Positions 26,189 to 34,346 of a stretch of DNA of 48,869 nt are shown here, one piece after another. Source of the stretch: Rhodocyclaceae bacterium (GTDB lineage: Bacteria; Pseudomonadota; Gammaproteobacteria; Burkholderiales; Rhodocyclaceae). The DNA is taken from NCBI GenBank assembly GCA_020445765.1, contig JAGRFY010000088.1, positions 1-48,869 of the forward strand. Direction: 5' to 3'. Made by a program: the position numbers and the translations under genes. Numbering within the stretch: position 1 is the stretch's first letter; the number at the start of each line of letters is the position of its first letter. A model generated the notes under the pieces. That model did not search any database. It was not told the origin of the DNA and saw nothing but the letters and a program-made list of their open reading frames with translations.

Positions 26189-26824
26189 TCAGAACCAGCT
26201 CTGCGGAACGATCAGCACGTCACCCGGCCGCATTTCCACGTTGGCCGACACGTCGCCGCGCTTGAGCAGGTCCGCCAGCCTCACGCTGTACTGTTTGTTT
26301 CCTTCGGACGTACGCAGGATCGACGCGCCGTTGCCGTCGGCAAAGTCGGTGATCCCGCCGACCGCGATCATGACGTCGAGCAATGTCATCTTCTGACGGT
26401 ACGGTAAGGTCTGCGGCGCCGCCGCCTCGCCGATCACTCGGATCTGCTCGCTGTAGGGCCCGATGAAGCTGGTGACGACGACAGTCACCACCGGGTCGCG
26501 AATGTACTTCGAAAGGGCCTGTTCGATGTCACGGGCCAGCGTGCTCGAATCCTTGCCGATCGCCGGCAGATCCTCGACCAGCGGTGTCGTGATCTTGCCG
26601 TCCGGCCTTACCGGCACCGTCGTGGACAGTTCCGGGTTGCGCCAGACGATGATGTTGACGGAATCACCCGGCCCGATCACGTAGTTGTACTCCGACGACG
26701 CGGCGGATTGCGGCGCGGGCGGATACTTGGTGGCACAGCCGGCCAGCAGCGCGGCCGTTGCCAGGAGCATTAGGAAACTGCGAAAGACCTGCGTGGCGGA
26801 TCCGCGAAGAGTCGACATTTTCAC
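26189..26824 (-). CDS. Polysaccharide export lipoprotein (Wza-like), PEP-CTERM type
   Basis: A 211-residue lipoprotein. The signal peptide ends in the lipobox LLAGC, followed by YVIGPGDSVNIIVWRNPELS, the Poly_export domain of Wza-family proteins. A SLBB-like segment (IRVIGEAAAPQTLPYRQKMTLLDVM) and the RPGDVLIVPQSWF end follow. It would form the periplasmic and outer-membrane part of the export channel. It is the first gene of the 17-gene minus-strand operon, 37 nt before the chain-length gene. The start is either GTG 26824, with GGAG 8 nt upstream, or ATG 26818 two codons later. Confidence 0.92.
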   Translation of the reverse strand: MKMSTLRGSATQVFRSFLMLLATAALLAGCATKYPPAPQSAASSEYNYVIGPGDSVNIIVWRNPELSTTVPVRPDGKITTPLVEDLPAIGKDSSTLARDIEQALSKYIRDPVVTVVVTSFIGPYSEQIRVIGEAAAPQTLPYRQKMTLLDVMIAVGGITDFADGNGASILRTSEGNKQYSVRLADLLKRGDVSANVEMRPGDVLIVPQSWF

Positions 26825-27031
26825 CCCGTATTCTCCAGATGCGGCACGGGAAGACCTGCCCGAGCCAAAACAAGCGTCATGCTACGAATGCCGGAGGGTT
26901 CTGCCGAAGGAACAATTGCACGCTTGGCGGCCCTCCCGCGGGAAGATAGCGAGGGTACCGGAGGCCGTCCCCTTGCGCCACATGCCCTGGACGGGCGCTT
27001 TTCGGCACGAAACCGCCCGGCCCCGGCCGAT
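26825..27031 (-). promoter_or_regulatory. Probable promoter and leader region of the minus-strand exopolysaccharide operon
   Basis: These 207 bases separate the end of the DUF1302-like gene from the first gene of the long operon, so an operon promoter is expected here. I looked for a sigma-54 GG-N10-GC element, because the known XrtA/PrsR regulation uses sigma-54. The nearest fit has GG-N11-GC and is not convincing. No clear sigma-70 pair was found. Confidence 0.3.
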
Positions 27032-28336
27032 TCAAAACGATCGCCGGGCCTCGATGTAGGCCCGGTCGGACTGGTCGAAGCGGCCGAACAGACCTCGATC
27101 GTCACCGTCGAAGATGTCGAGGCCGGCACGCAGGCGCCAGTCGTCGCCAGGACGCCACTCGATCTTCGGCTGCAACATGCTGTCACCCCGATGGAAACCG
27201 ACGACCGCGAGCACCTCGGCCTCGACATCATCACCAAATCGTCGATTGACCATTACCGTGCCACCCGTTTCGTTGGCACTGACCGCGACGCCGCTGTCCA
27301 GCGAGAGCATGCGGCGGCCGAACACCTGTACGTTGAAGCGCCAACGATCAGCCACCGGAATGTCGATCCCGGCGGCATAATCGACCGTGTCGGACTCGAA
27401 CAGGCCATCCTCGGCACCGGCCCGCGCCGTGTTGAACTTGCGTCCGGTCGTGGCCACCACCTCGGATCGGAAGACCATGCTGCCGAAGTCCTTGGAGACC
27501 GTCGTACCCACCTGCTGGATGCGATCATGGCGCGGCGTAAACTGCAGGGCGACCGGATCGAAGTAGTAGGTCGGCGTGACATCGATACTGTTGTAATAGA
27601 AGCCGGTCAGATCCCAGCCCCGGACCAGACGTCCGATGCGCGCACCGAAATTGCCGTGACCGAGGCGGCCCGGCGGCTCCTGCTGGCTGGCGATCGTCAC
27701 CGGGAACGGCAGGTCGGGGCGAAACCCGTAGAAATCGCCGCCAGGCTTGCCGATGTCATCGACGGTCGCGACCGGGATCCAGATCAGCTCGGCGTGGAAA
27801 TCCTCGATGCCGAAGTATTCGGCGCGAGCCGCCCATTGGGGAATCCGCAGCTGATCGAAGTCAGGCAGCAGAAATTCCCGCACGTCGCGAGCGGAGACCA
27901 CGTCCGCGAAGAACAGGCCGACCATCTCGCCCCACACGATATGCTGCCGGCCGAGACGGAACTCCCAGTCGTCTCCCGGCAGGTCCACGTAGGCCTCGCG
28001 GATCATGAAGTCGGCGCGCTGGTCGCGGCGCACCTCGAGCGGGTAGAAATCGTCCTCGATTACATAGGCATGATCGGCATCCGCCCTCGCAGCCAGCTTC
28101 CAGCGCATGCCGTCACCGAAGCTGCCGCCGGCCCCGACCTCGACGCGCAGCCGGAGCTTCGACCAGTGATCCTCGCCGGCGATCGTGCGGGCGGCCGCCC
28201 CTTCGACGAACCCGAACGGCTGCACGGCCGCCGGCTCTTCACCCGGCATCGCCAGCAGATCGTCCAACGAATCGGCCGCCGCAGCCATGTCCGCGCCCAT
28301 CAACAGCGCCAGCGACGCCACGATCCTGTTCAACAT
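27032..28336 (-). CDS. DUF1302-like outer-membrane beta-barrel protein
   Basis: A 434-residue protein with a signal peptide (MLNRIVASLALLMGADMAAAA). It is followed by alternating strands such as WKLAARADADHAYVI, FRLGRQHIVWGE and AYIEARRSF with a terminal Phe, so it should form an outer-membrane barrel. The GRQHIVWGEMVGLFFADVVSARD and FRPDLPFP segments resemble DUF1302/alginate-export-like barrels found with LolA-like and RND or ABC genes. I chose the ATG at 28336 for its AGGGGA site 7 nt upstream and a proper signal peptide; the frame continues to 28357. It lies 41 nt downstream of the ABC ATPase gene and is probably co-transcribed with it. The transported molecule is unknown. Confidence 0.8.
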   Translation of the reverse strand: MLNRIVASLALLMGADMAAAADSLDDLLAMPGEEPAAVQPFGFVEGAAARTIAGEDHWSKLRLRVEVGAGGSFGDGMRWKLAARADADHAYVIEDDFYPLEVRRDQRADFMIREAYVDLPGDDWEFRLGRQHIVWGEMVGLFFADVVSARDVREFLLPDFDQLRIPQWAARAEYFGIEDFHAELIWIPVATVDDIGKPGGDFYGFRPDLPFPVTIASQQEPPGRLGHGNFGARIGRLVRGWDLTGFYYNSIDVTPTYYFDPVALQFTPRHDRIQQVGTTVSKDFGSMVFRSEVVATTGRKFNTARAGAEDGLFESDTVDYAAGIDIPVADRWRFNVQVFGRRMLSLDSGVAVSANETGGTVMVNRRFGDDVEAEVLAVVGFHRGDSMLQPKIEWRPGDDWRLRAGLDIFDGDDRGLFGRFDQSDRAYIEARRSF

Positions 28337-28377
28337 CGATAATCCCCTGAAATGCACGCGGCGTACGCCTGACGGAA

Positions 28378-29124
28378 TCAGACCTCAGGATCTTCCTCGC
28401 CGCGCGTCCGATCCTGGACGAACACCCAGCCGTCCGGACCCTGAACACCGAGCTTGGTGATCTGGCCATCTTCGACCCGGACCAGACGGTCGGCCATGTT
28501 CATGACTCTTCGGTCGTGGGTCGAAAAAATGAAGGTCGTACCGGCCTTGCGATTGATCTGCTTCATCAGCCTGAGGATGCCTTCGCCGGTCTTGCGGTCC
28601 AGGTTCGCCGTCGGCTCGTCGGCGAGTACGATCTTGGAATGGGTCGCCAGTGCGCGCGCAATCGCGACGCGCTGGCGCTGTCCGCCCGATAGCTGATTGG
28701 GCCGGTGATCCATGAAGTCCCGCAGGCCGACCATCGCAAGAAACCGACGCACCCGCTTCAACCGGTCCTGCTTGGAAAGCTCCGGAAATTGCAGCAAGGG
28801 ATACTCGACGTTCTCGGCCGCGGAGAGCACGGGCAGCAGATTGAAGGTCTGGAAGATGAAGCCGATGGTCCGGGCCCGCAGGTTGGCCAATTGATCCGGA
28901 CTCTGCCCCGAAACGTCGTTGCCGGCGATACTGACGCGCCCTTCGGTCGGCGTGTCGATGCATCCGATGAGGTTCAGCATCGTCGACTTGCCGCTGCCGG
29001 AAGGACCTGCGATTGCCAGGAAGACACCTTCCTCGATCGACAGCGAGACATTGTTCAGTGCTATGACATCCTGCTCACCCAGGCGATAGCGCTTGCTAAC
29101 ATTGTGAAGTTCGACGATTGCCAT
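28378..29124 (-). CDS. ABC transporter ATP-binding protein (LolD/MacB-like)
   Basis: A 248-residue ATPase with Walker A GPSGSGKST, signature LSGGQRQRVAIARAL, Walker B IVLADEP and switch STHD. The pattern FIFQTFNLLPVLSAAENVEYPL is typical of the LolD/MacB/FtsE branch, which works with FtsX-type permeases in lipoprotein or efflux transport. The C-terminus extends beyond the core (VQGPDGWVFVQDRTRG). No permease gene is in the window. The start at 29124 (MAIVELHNVSKRY) is 39 bases from the divergent LolA-like gene; the open frame beyond it to 29520 covers that gene and is not used. It probably acts with the neighbouring LolA-like and barrel proteins. Confidence 0.88.
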   Translation of the reverse strand: MAIVELHNVSKRYRLGEQDVIALNNVSLSIEEGVFLAIAGPSGSGKSTMLNLIGCIDTPTEGRVSIAGNDVSGQSPDQLANLRARTIGFIFQTFNLLPVLSAAENVEYPLLQFPELSKQDRLKRVRRFLAMVGLRDFMDHRPNQLSGGQRQRVAIARALATHSKIVLADEPTANLDRKTGEGILRLMKQINRKAGTTFIFSTHDRRVMNMADRLVRVEDGQITKLGVQGPDGWVFVQDRTRGEEDPEV

Positions 29125-29163
29125 CCCGGCCCTTGGGCTTCGAGAAACGAGGAGGATACCACC

Positions 29164-29949
29164 GTGCAAAGCGTAGCAGTAAAGGCCATTGAGCCTCGTT
29201 TGAAAAGTATTGCATTTGCGCTGATCGCCAGTCTTTGCGCCACTACGTGGAGCGCGGCCCCGGTGCTGGCAGCGGAACAGGATCCGGCGCAGATCGTCGC
29301 GCGGGTGGACGCAATCCGCTTTCCGTCGTCGGACTTCCAGGTGGACATCTCGATCGAGAGCCGCGACACCGGCAGCGATCCCGACATTCGCAAGTATCGG
29401 GTGCTGTCGAAAGGCAAGGAAGACTCGGTGGTGCTGACGATGGAACCCGCGTCCGAGCGCGGCCAGGCGATGCTGATGAAAGGACGCGACCTCTGGGTGT
29501 TCCTGCCGCGCGTCTCGCAACCGGTACGACTCTCGCTTTCCCAGCGTCTGACTGGCCAGGTCGCCAATGGTGACTTGGCGCGGGCCAACTTCTCGGGCGA
29601 TTACAATGCCGCGCTTGCCGGCACCGAAACCATCGACGGCCGCCGCACCGACGTTCTCGAACTGACGGCGGCTGAACGCGGCGTCACCTATGCACGCGTC
29701 AAGCTTTGGGTGGACGCGGACAACGGCCGACCGACGAAATCAGAATTCTACTCCCTGTCGGGTCGGCTGCTGAAGTCATGCAGCTACGAGGATTACCGCG
29801 AGATCGCGGGTGAGGTGCGGCCGACGCGGCTGGTGATGACCGACGCACTGAAGGAGGGAAAGGTGTCGGTTCTGGTCTATGACGACATGCTGCCACGGGA
29901 GATTCCCGCGCGGCTGTTCACGAAAGAGTACTTGAAGAAGCTGCAGTAA
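29164..29949 (+). CDS. LolA-like outer-membrane lipoprotein-sorting family protein
   Basis: A protein of about 261 residues with a signal peptide (FALIASLCATTWSAAPVLA). The periplasmic domain includes ARVDAIRFPSSDFQV, MLMKGRDLWVFLPRV, RLSLSQRLTGQVANGDLARANFSGDY and KLWVDADNGRPTKSEFYSLSGRLLKS. These match the LolA-like outer-membrane lipoprotein-sorting family, whose members bind lipids or lipidated molecules. I chose the GTG at 29164 because a perfect GAGGAGG site lies at 29149-29155 and the signal peptide then has normal length. The longer frame back to 28705 covers the ATPase gene. It is divergent from that gene and converges on the porin. The cargo is unknown. Confidence 0.85.
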   Translation: MQSVAVKAIEPRLKSIAFALIASLCATTWSAAPVLAAEQDPAQIVARVDAIRFPSSDFQVDISIESRDTGSDPDIRKYRVLSKGKEDSVVLTMEPASERGQAMLMKGRDLWVFLPRVSQPVRLSLSQRLTGQVANGDLARANFSGDYNAALAGTETIDGRRTDVLELTAAERGVTYARVKLWVDADNGRPTKSEFYSLSGRLLKSCSYEDYREIAGEVRPTRLVMTDALKEGKVSVLVYDDMLPREIPARLFTKEYLKKLQ

Positions 29950-29980
29950 GGCATGGCCCCGGCCTTCGGCCGCGGAGGTT

Positions 29981-30016
29981 GACGAAAAAACGGGCGCCGA
30001 GGCGCCCGTTTTCGTC
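29981..30016. terminator. Bidirectional intrinsic terminator between the LolA-like gene and the porin
   Basis: The stem GACGAAAAAACGGGCGCC pairs with GGCGCCCGTTTTCGTC across a 2-nt loop, with a bulge of two A. Runs of A and T on the two sides allow it to work on both strands. A small GGCC-TTC-GGCC hairpin lies just before it at 29960-29970. Confidence 0.85.
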
Positions 30017-30035
30017 GTTCGATCGTCGGTGACGA

Positions 30036-31094
30036 TCAGAACGTGTGACGCAGACCAGCGGCGACCGAGGTCGAGCCATCGCCGGCTTCGCTGACCAGCA
30101 CGCCGCGCGACGCGTTGTCGTCGTTGGTGGTGTGGTTGACCGCGAAGGTGACGTTGGTGCGCTTCGACAGCGACTGGGTGTAGCCGATCGAGGCCGACGT
30201 CGAGTCGTTGTCGTCGGTCACGTCGTCGGACAGTTGGCCGACAGCCACGTGGAAGGTGCCCGGACCAACCGGAACGGTGGCGCCGATCGTGTAGACCATG
30301 GTGTCGACTTCGGTGATGCCGGCCGCGGCGTTGTCATCCATCTTGGCCTGCTGCACGCTGGCGTTCAGAGCCACGACGCCAAGGTCGTAGGCGCCGGCCA
30401 GATAGATCTCGTCCATGTCCTCGTCAGCACCTTTGGACTTGTGATAGACCAGACCGACTTTCAGCGGGCCGGCGTTGTAGGCAACGCCCAGTCCGATCTT
30501 GTCGTCGTCGGACGCATCCGGCCCGCCGTCGACTTCGCTCATCGTGCCCTGGAACGAGTAGATGACGCGAACGTTCAGGCCGCCCATGTCACCCGTGTCG
30601 TAGGAGATCGAGTTGTCCCAACGGGCGTCGGAAGCCGGGTGAATCGAGGCTTCGATGCCGTTGCCCTTGATGGAGTTCGTCAGGATTTCCTGGGGCTCGT
30701 AGGCACCGGCGCCCAGGGCGTTGGTGATGCGAGCGGTCCAGAGGTAGCCCGGCGCGTACTGGCGACCGAGGGCGATGGTGCCGAAGCCGCCCTTCAGGCC
30801 GGCATACGACTGACGGTGGAACTGGCGGCTGCTGTCAGGCTGGCCGCTGCCGACCGAAAAACCCTGCTCCAGGGTGAACACGGCCGACAGGCCGTTGCCC
30901 AGGTCTTCCGAGCCCTTCAGGCCGAAACGGTTGCCGGACAGCACGCCGTTTTGAAGACCGGTATAGGTGGTGTCACCAGACTTGCCGTACGCGACGGCAG
31001 CGTCAAGGATACCGTACACGGTGACGTTCGACTGAGCGAAGGCCGGGGCGGCGGTCAGGCCGGCCACGGCCAGCGCGATCAGTTTTTTCTGCAT
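30036..31094 (-). CDS. General porin (Porin_4 family)
   Basis: A 352-residue trimeric-porin-like protein. The signal peptide MQKKLIALAVAGLTAAPAFA is followed by the standard betaproteobacterial start of the mature porin (SNVTVYGILDAAVAYG). Then come FGLKGSEDLGNGLSAVFTLEQGF, YAGLKGGFGTIALGRQY and a C-terminal AAGLRHTF with the terminal Phe needed for assembly. It forms a diffusion channel for small hydrophilic solutes. An AGGAGA site precedes the ATG. It has its own roughly 290-base upstream region and a terminator, so it is a single-gene unit. Confidence 0.95.
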   Translation of the reverse strand: MQKKLIALAVAGLTAAPAFAQSNVTVYGILDAAVAYGKSGDTTYTGLQNGVLSGNRFGLKGSEDLGNGLSAVFTLEQGFSVGSGQPDSSRQFHRQSYAGLKGGFGTIALGRQYAPGYLWTARITNALGAGAYEPQEILTNSIKGNGIEASIHPASDARWDNSISYDTGDMGGLNVRVIYSFQGTMSEVDGGPDASDDDKIGLGVAYNAGPLKVGLVYHKSKGADEDMDEIYLAGAYDLGVVALNASVQQAKMDDNAAAGITEVDTMVYTIGATVPVGPGTFHVAVGQLSDDVTDDNDSTSASIGYTQSLSKRTNVTFAVNHTTNDDNASRGVLVSEAGDGSTSVAAGLRHTF

Positions 31095-31387
31095 GAGTTT
31101 CTCCTCTTGGCTTTAAGTTGGGGGCTCTTGCAAACGCCCCGACTTACCTCTCGATTGAGAAGTTGGGGTGATTTTGCGGAGTCGATCACGGCCGGCGCAA
31201 GGAAAACGCGGCATTCTCGTTGGATTGCCCGACACAATGTTGTTTCAGGACAACAAACGCGGCTTTTGTGCCCCAGACGACTCGCAGCGGCGCTTGCAAG
31301 GCCCGCCGCGAATGACGCCGAGTGGCGCGCCGGACGGGCCCCGAACAGCACCTGCCGGCCCCGCCCCCAAAGCGCGCAGATGAGCCG

Positions 31388-33163
31388 TCAGAACGCAACC
31401 AGAATCGCAAAGTGCAACCGGAATCGCCGCTCGTCCTGGCCATAGGCGAGATCGAGCGCGAGCGGCCCGGCCGGGCTTTTCCAGCGCCCGCCGATGCCAT
31501 AGCCGAGCAGCGGTCGGTATTCGTCGGCTTCGTCGACGGCGTTGCCGGCATCGATGAACGCGGCATAGCCGAAGCCGTCCGGCCGCCAACGGGTGTATTC
31601 GGCACTCATCGTCGCCAGGTAGCGTCCGCCGACGATCGCGCCACCGTCCTCGACGCCGAGGCTGCGGTAGCCATAGCCACGGACCGACTGGCTCCCGCCG
31701 GCGCGGAACAGGAAGTCCTGCGGTATGCCGTCACGACTGGTCGCGACCGTCTTGCCGAGTTCGCCGCGAAGGGTCAGTACGTCCCGTTCGGCGACTGGCA
31801 GGAACACTTGCAGCCGACCATAGCTGCGAACGAAGTTCTGGGTGGACAGGACCGCCTTGGCGGCGCCGCCGACGCGGCCGTAGGCGACGAAGCCACGCCT
31901 GGGTTCGAGCACGTCGTCCACTTCACGCCACAGTACCGCCAGGTCTCCGGTCAATGCCTTCTGCGTGGTGGTTTCGTTGCCGTCCGGCGTCGTACGCTCC
32001 CGCTGGTAGCGGATCGACAGCGAAATCTCGCCGTTTTCCCAGGGATAGGTCCGGGTCACACCGAAGGCTTCGCGCGACACCTTCAGGCCTTCGTGGTCGC
32101 TGCGCTCGTGCAACGCGCCGAAGCTGTCCTGGAATCCAGCCGGATCCGGGGGCAGGAAGACGTCGGCGTAGGCCAGCATTTCCCGCTGCTCGATGCGCAG
32201 GCCACTGACCAGTTGCCATGCCCGGCCGAACAGGTTGGCATTGCGGTAGGCAACTTCTGCACGATAGCCGTTGTTGGAACTGAAGCCGGCCCCCAGGCTC
32301 AGCCGCTTCGGCTTGGCCTCGCCGACCAGGACACGGATCGGCGTTGCTGCCGCGGCCGCGGGTTCGCGATCGATCTCGACCACCGCCGAAGCGAAGTACG
32401 GCGTGTTCTGGAGCCGTGTCTGGAAGGCCAGCAACTCGTCTTCGTCGTATGGCGTGCCGGGTTCAGGCGGGCGATAGCGCCGCACCAGATCGCTGTCGTA
32501 CAAGCTCAGTCCCCGCACCTCGATGTCGCCGAAGCGAAAGCGCGGCCCGGGATCCACTTCGACCTGCAGGTCGACCGTCGCGGCCTCCGGATCGACCTTG
32601 GCGAGGCTCGCGCTGATCCGCGCGGCAGCGAATTCATGACGCGTCAGGTCCGCCAGCAACGCCCCCTTGCCGGCGTCCCAGGCCGATTGGGTGAATGGAT
32701 CGCCCGAGTTGAGCTTCCAGCGCTTGCGCAGCTCGTCGAGCTGGGCTTCGGCCTCGCCCGGGTCGAGCACGCTGCCCTCGCGCAGATGGAGCTTGAGCGA
32801 TCCGACCTTTGCCCGCGGGCCCGGCACGACGACCACCTTCCAGTCGCCGTTGCCGGCCGATTCGAGCCGGATTTCCGGTGAGAAATAACCTTCTGTGGCG
32901 AGCAGGCTTTCCGCCTCGCGACGGGTTCGCCGGGTCAACGCGATGCGATCGTTGAAGCTCGCCAACTGCTGCGAGTGATCGCTCTTGAGCACGGCGAGAT
33001 ACTTCTCGAGCAGGGCCGTGACCTCGTCGGGCGCCTCGAGCGACACCTTGCCATCGGCGCCGGCAATGCCGGAAAACAGCAGCAGGCAGACTGCGGCAAT
33101 CAGCCCTCGGGGCTTCGGCAGAATCGGCGCCGGACGATCAATGGAGGCACTCGGCTCCGTCAT
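31388..33163 (-). CDS. tamA: Translocation and assembly module outer-membrane protein TamA
   Basis: A 591-residue Omp85-family protein. It has a signal peptide ([16 protein letters not shown]), then about three POTRA domains (for example [24 protein letters not shown] and [17 protein letters not shown]). The C-terminal 16-stranded barrel includes the conserved [20 protein letters not shown] (the VRGY/F motif of strand 6's loop) and ends AILVAF. TamA inserts certain outer-membrane proteins with TamB, but no tamB follows here. The ATG at 33163 overlaps the fbp stop as ATGA. The open frame continuing to 34228 is only an out-of-frame reading of fbp and is excluded. Confidence 0.92.
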   Translation of the reverse strand: MTEPSASIDRPAPILPKPRGLIAAVCLLLFSGIAGADGKVSLEAPDEVTALLEKYLAVLKSDHSQQLASFNDRIALTRRTRREAESLLATEGYFSPEIRLESAGNGDWKVVVVPGPRAKVGSLKLHLREGSVLDPGEAEAQLDELRKRWKLNSGDPFTQSAWDAGKGALLADLTRHEFAAARISASLAKVDPEAATVDLQVEVDPGPRFRFGDIEVRGLSLYDSDLVRRYRPPEPGTPYDEDELLAFQTRLQNTPYFASAVVEIDREPAAAAATPIRVLVGEAKPKRLSLGAGFSSNNGYRAEVAYRNANLFGRAWQLVSGLRIEQREMLAYADVFLPPDPAGFQDSFGALHERSDHEGLKVSREAFGVTRTYPWENGEISLSIRYQRERTTPDGNETTTQKALTGDLAVLWREVDDVLEPRRGFVAYGRVGGAAKAVLSTQNFVRSYGRLQVFLPVAERDVLTLRGELGKTVATSRDGIPQDFLFRAGGSQSVRGYGYRSLGVEDGGAIVGGRYLATMSAEYTRWRPDGFGYAAFIDAGNAVDEADEYRPLLGYGIGGRWKSPAGPLALDLAYGQDERRFRLHFAILVAF

Positions 33164-34176
33164 CCGCCACTCTCGATCGCTTCCCGATAGTAGCGCTCGA
33201 CGGTCTCGACCTCGTTGCGTGAGCCCAGGATCACCGGCACCCGCTGATGCAGGCGCTCTGGCTGCACATCGAGTATCCGACCGCGGCCGGTACTGGCCGA
33301 GCCGCCAGCCTGCTCGACCAGCAGCGCCATCGGATTGGCCTCGTACATCAGCCTGAGCTTGCCGCCCTTGCTGCGAATCTTCTCGTCCAGCGGATACATG
33401 AAGATGCCACCGCGGGTCAGTACGCGGTGCACGTCGGCGACCATCGAGGCCACCCAGCGCATGTTGTAGTCCTTGCCTCGGGGACCCGGCGCGCCACTCT
33501 GAAGCTCCTCGACGTAGCGCCGGACCGGCGCTTCCCAGTGACGCGCGTTGGACGAGTTGATCGCGTATTCGTTGGTTTGTTCGGGTACCGACAGATCCGA
33601 ATGGGTATAGACGAAGCTGCCCATCTCCCGGTCCAGCGTAAAGCCGTGGACGCCGCTGCCGACCGTCAGGATCAGCAGGGTCGACGGACCATACAGCGCA
33701 TATCCGGCGGCCACCTGACGGTGTCCCGGCTGCAGAAACGACACTTCGTTCGGCTCGACCGTATTGGGCGGGCAGCGCAGCACCGAAAAAATCGTGCCGA
33801 CCGAGATGTTGACATCGATGTTCGACGAGCCATCGAGCGGATCGAACAGCAGCAGATAGCCACCCTTCGGGTAGTCGGACGGGATCTTCCAGATCCCTTC
33901 CTCTTCCTCCGAGGCCATCGCCGCCAGATGCCCGCCCCACTCGTTGGCCTGCAGCAGGATCTCGTTGGCAATCACGTCGAGCTTCTTCTGCGCCTCGCCC
34001 TGCACGTTGTCGGAACCGGCCTCGCCGAGCACGCCGGCGAGGGCCCCCTTGGCGACATTGCAGCTGATCGCCTTGACCGCCCGGGCGACGACTTCGATCA
34101 ACAGTCGCAGATCGGCCGTGACATGGGCCTTGCGCTGCTGCTCGATCAGGAACTGGGTCAGGGTGATGCGCTTCAT
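33160..34176 (-). CDS. fbp: Fructose-1,6-bisphosphatase class 1
   Basis: A 338-residue class I enzyme. The metal-binding residues are in MASEEEEG and [13 protein letters not shown], and the substrate-binding region includes [24 protein letters not shown] and [20 protein letters not shown], the last being the family signature. It hydrolyses fructose-1,6-bisphosphate to fructose-6-phosphate in gluconeogenesis, which also feeds the mannose pathway that AlgD would use. The ATG at 34176 ([15 protein letters not shown]) is the family start; the longer frame to 34236 is rejected. It is coupled to tamA by a 4-nt overlap, an unrelated function. Confidence 0.96.
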   Translation of the reverse strand: MKRITLTQFLIEQQRKAHVTADLRLLIEVVARAVKAISCNVAKGALAGVLGEAGSDNVQGEAQKKLDVIANEILLQANEWGGHLAAMASEEEEGIWKIPSDYPKGGYLLLFDPLDGSSNIDVNISVGTIFSVLRCPPNTVEPNEVSFLQPGHRQVAAGYALYGPSTLLILTVGSGVHGFTLDREMGSFVYTHSDLSVPEQTNEYAINSSNARHWEAPVRRYVEELQSGAPGPRGKDYNMRWVASMVADVHRVLTRGGIFMYPLDEKIRSKGGKLRLMYEANPMALLVEQAGGSASTGRGRILDVQPERLHQRVPVILGSRNEVETVERYYREAIESGG

Positions 34177-34346
34177 GGTGTCTCCCGGCCGTCGATGGCG
34201 GACTGCGATTATCCCGCGAACCGAGCATACGCGCACCGTCGCGTCAGCCCGGCTACGACCCCTCCGCGCGCCGGGCGCGCTCCATCGACGCTCAGGTTAC
34301 ACTCGCTGGTCGCTTCGTCCATGTCAGCGCAGTCCGATTCCAAGCC

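Noticed and set aside
26825-27031. Sigma-54 promoter before the export gene
   Set aside because: The best candidate, around 26920-26935 on the minus strand, has one base too many between the GG and GC dinucleotides.
26879-28342. A 487-codon plus-strand open frame
   Set aside because: It is antisense to the DUF1302-like gene, which has a signal peptide, beta strands and terminal Phe. The plus-strand product has none of these.
31388-34228. A possible 946-residue FBPase-TamA fusion
   Set aside because: The extra N-terminal part is fbp read in the wrong frame. TamA has its own start at 33163, signal peptide and ATGA overlap.
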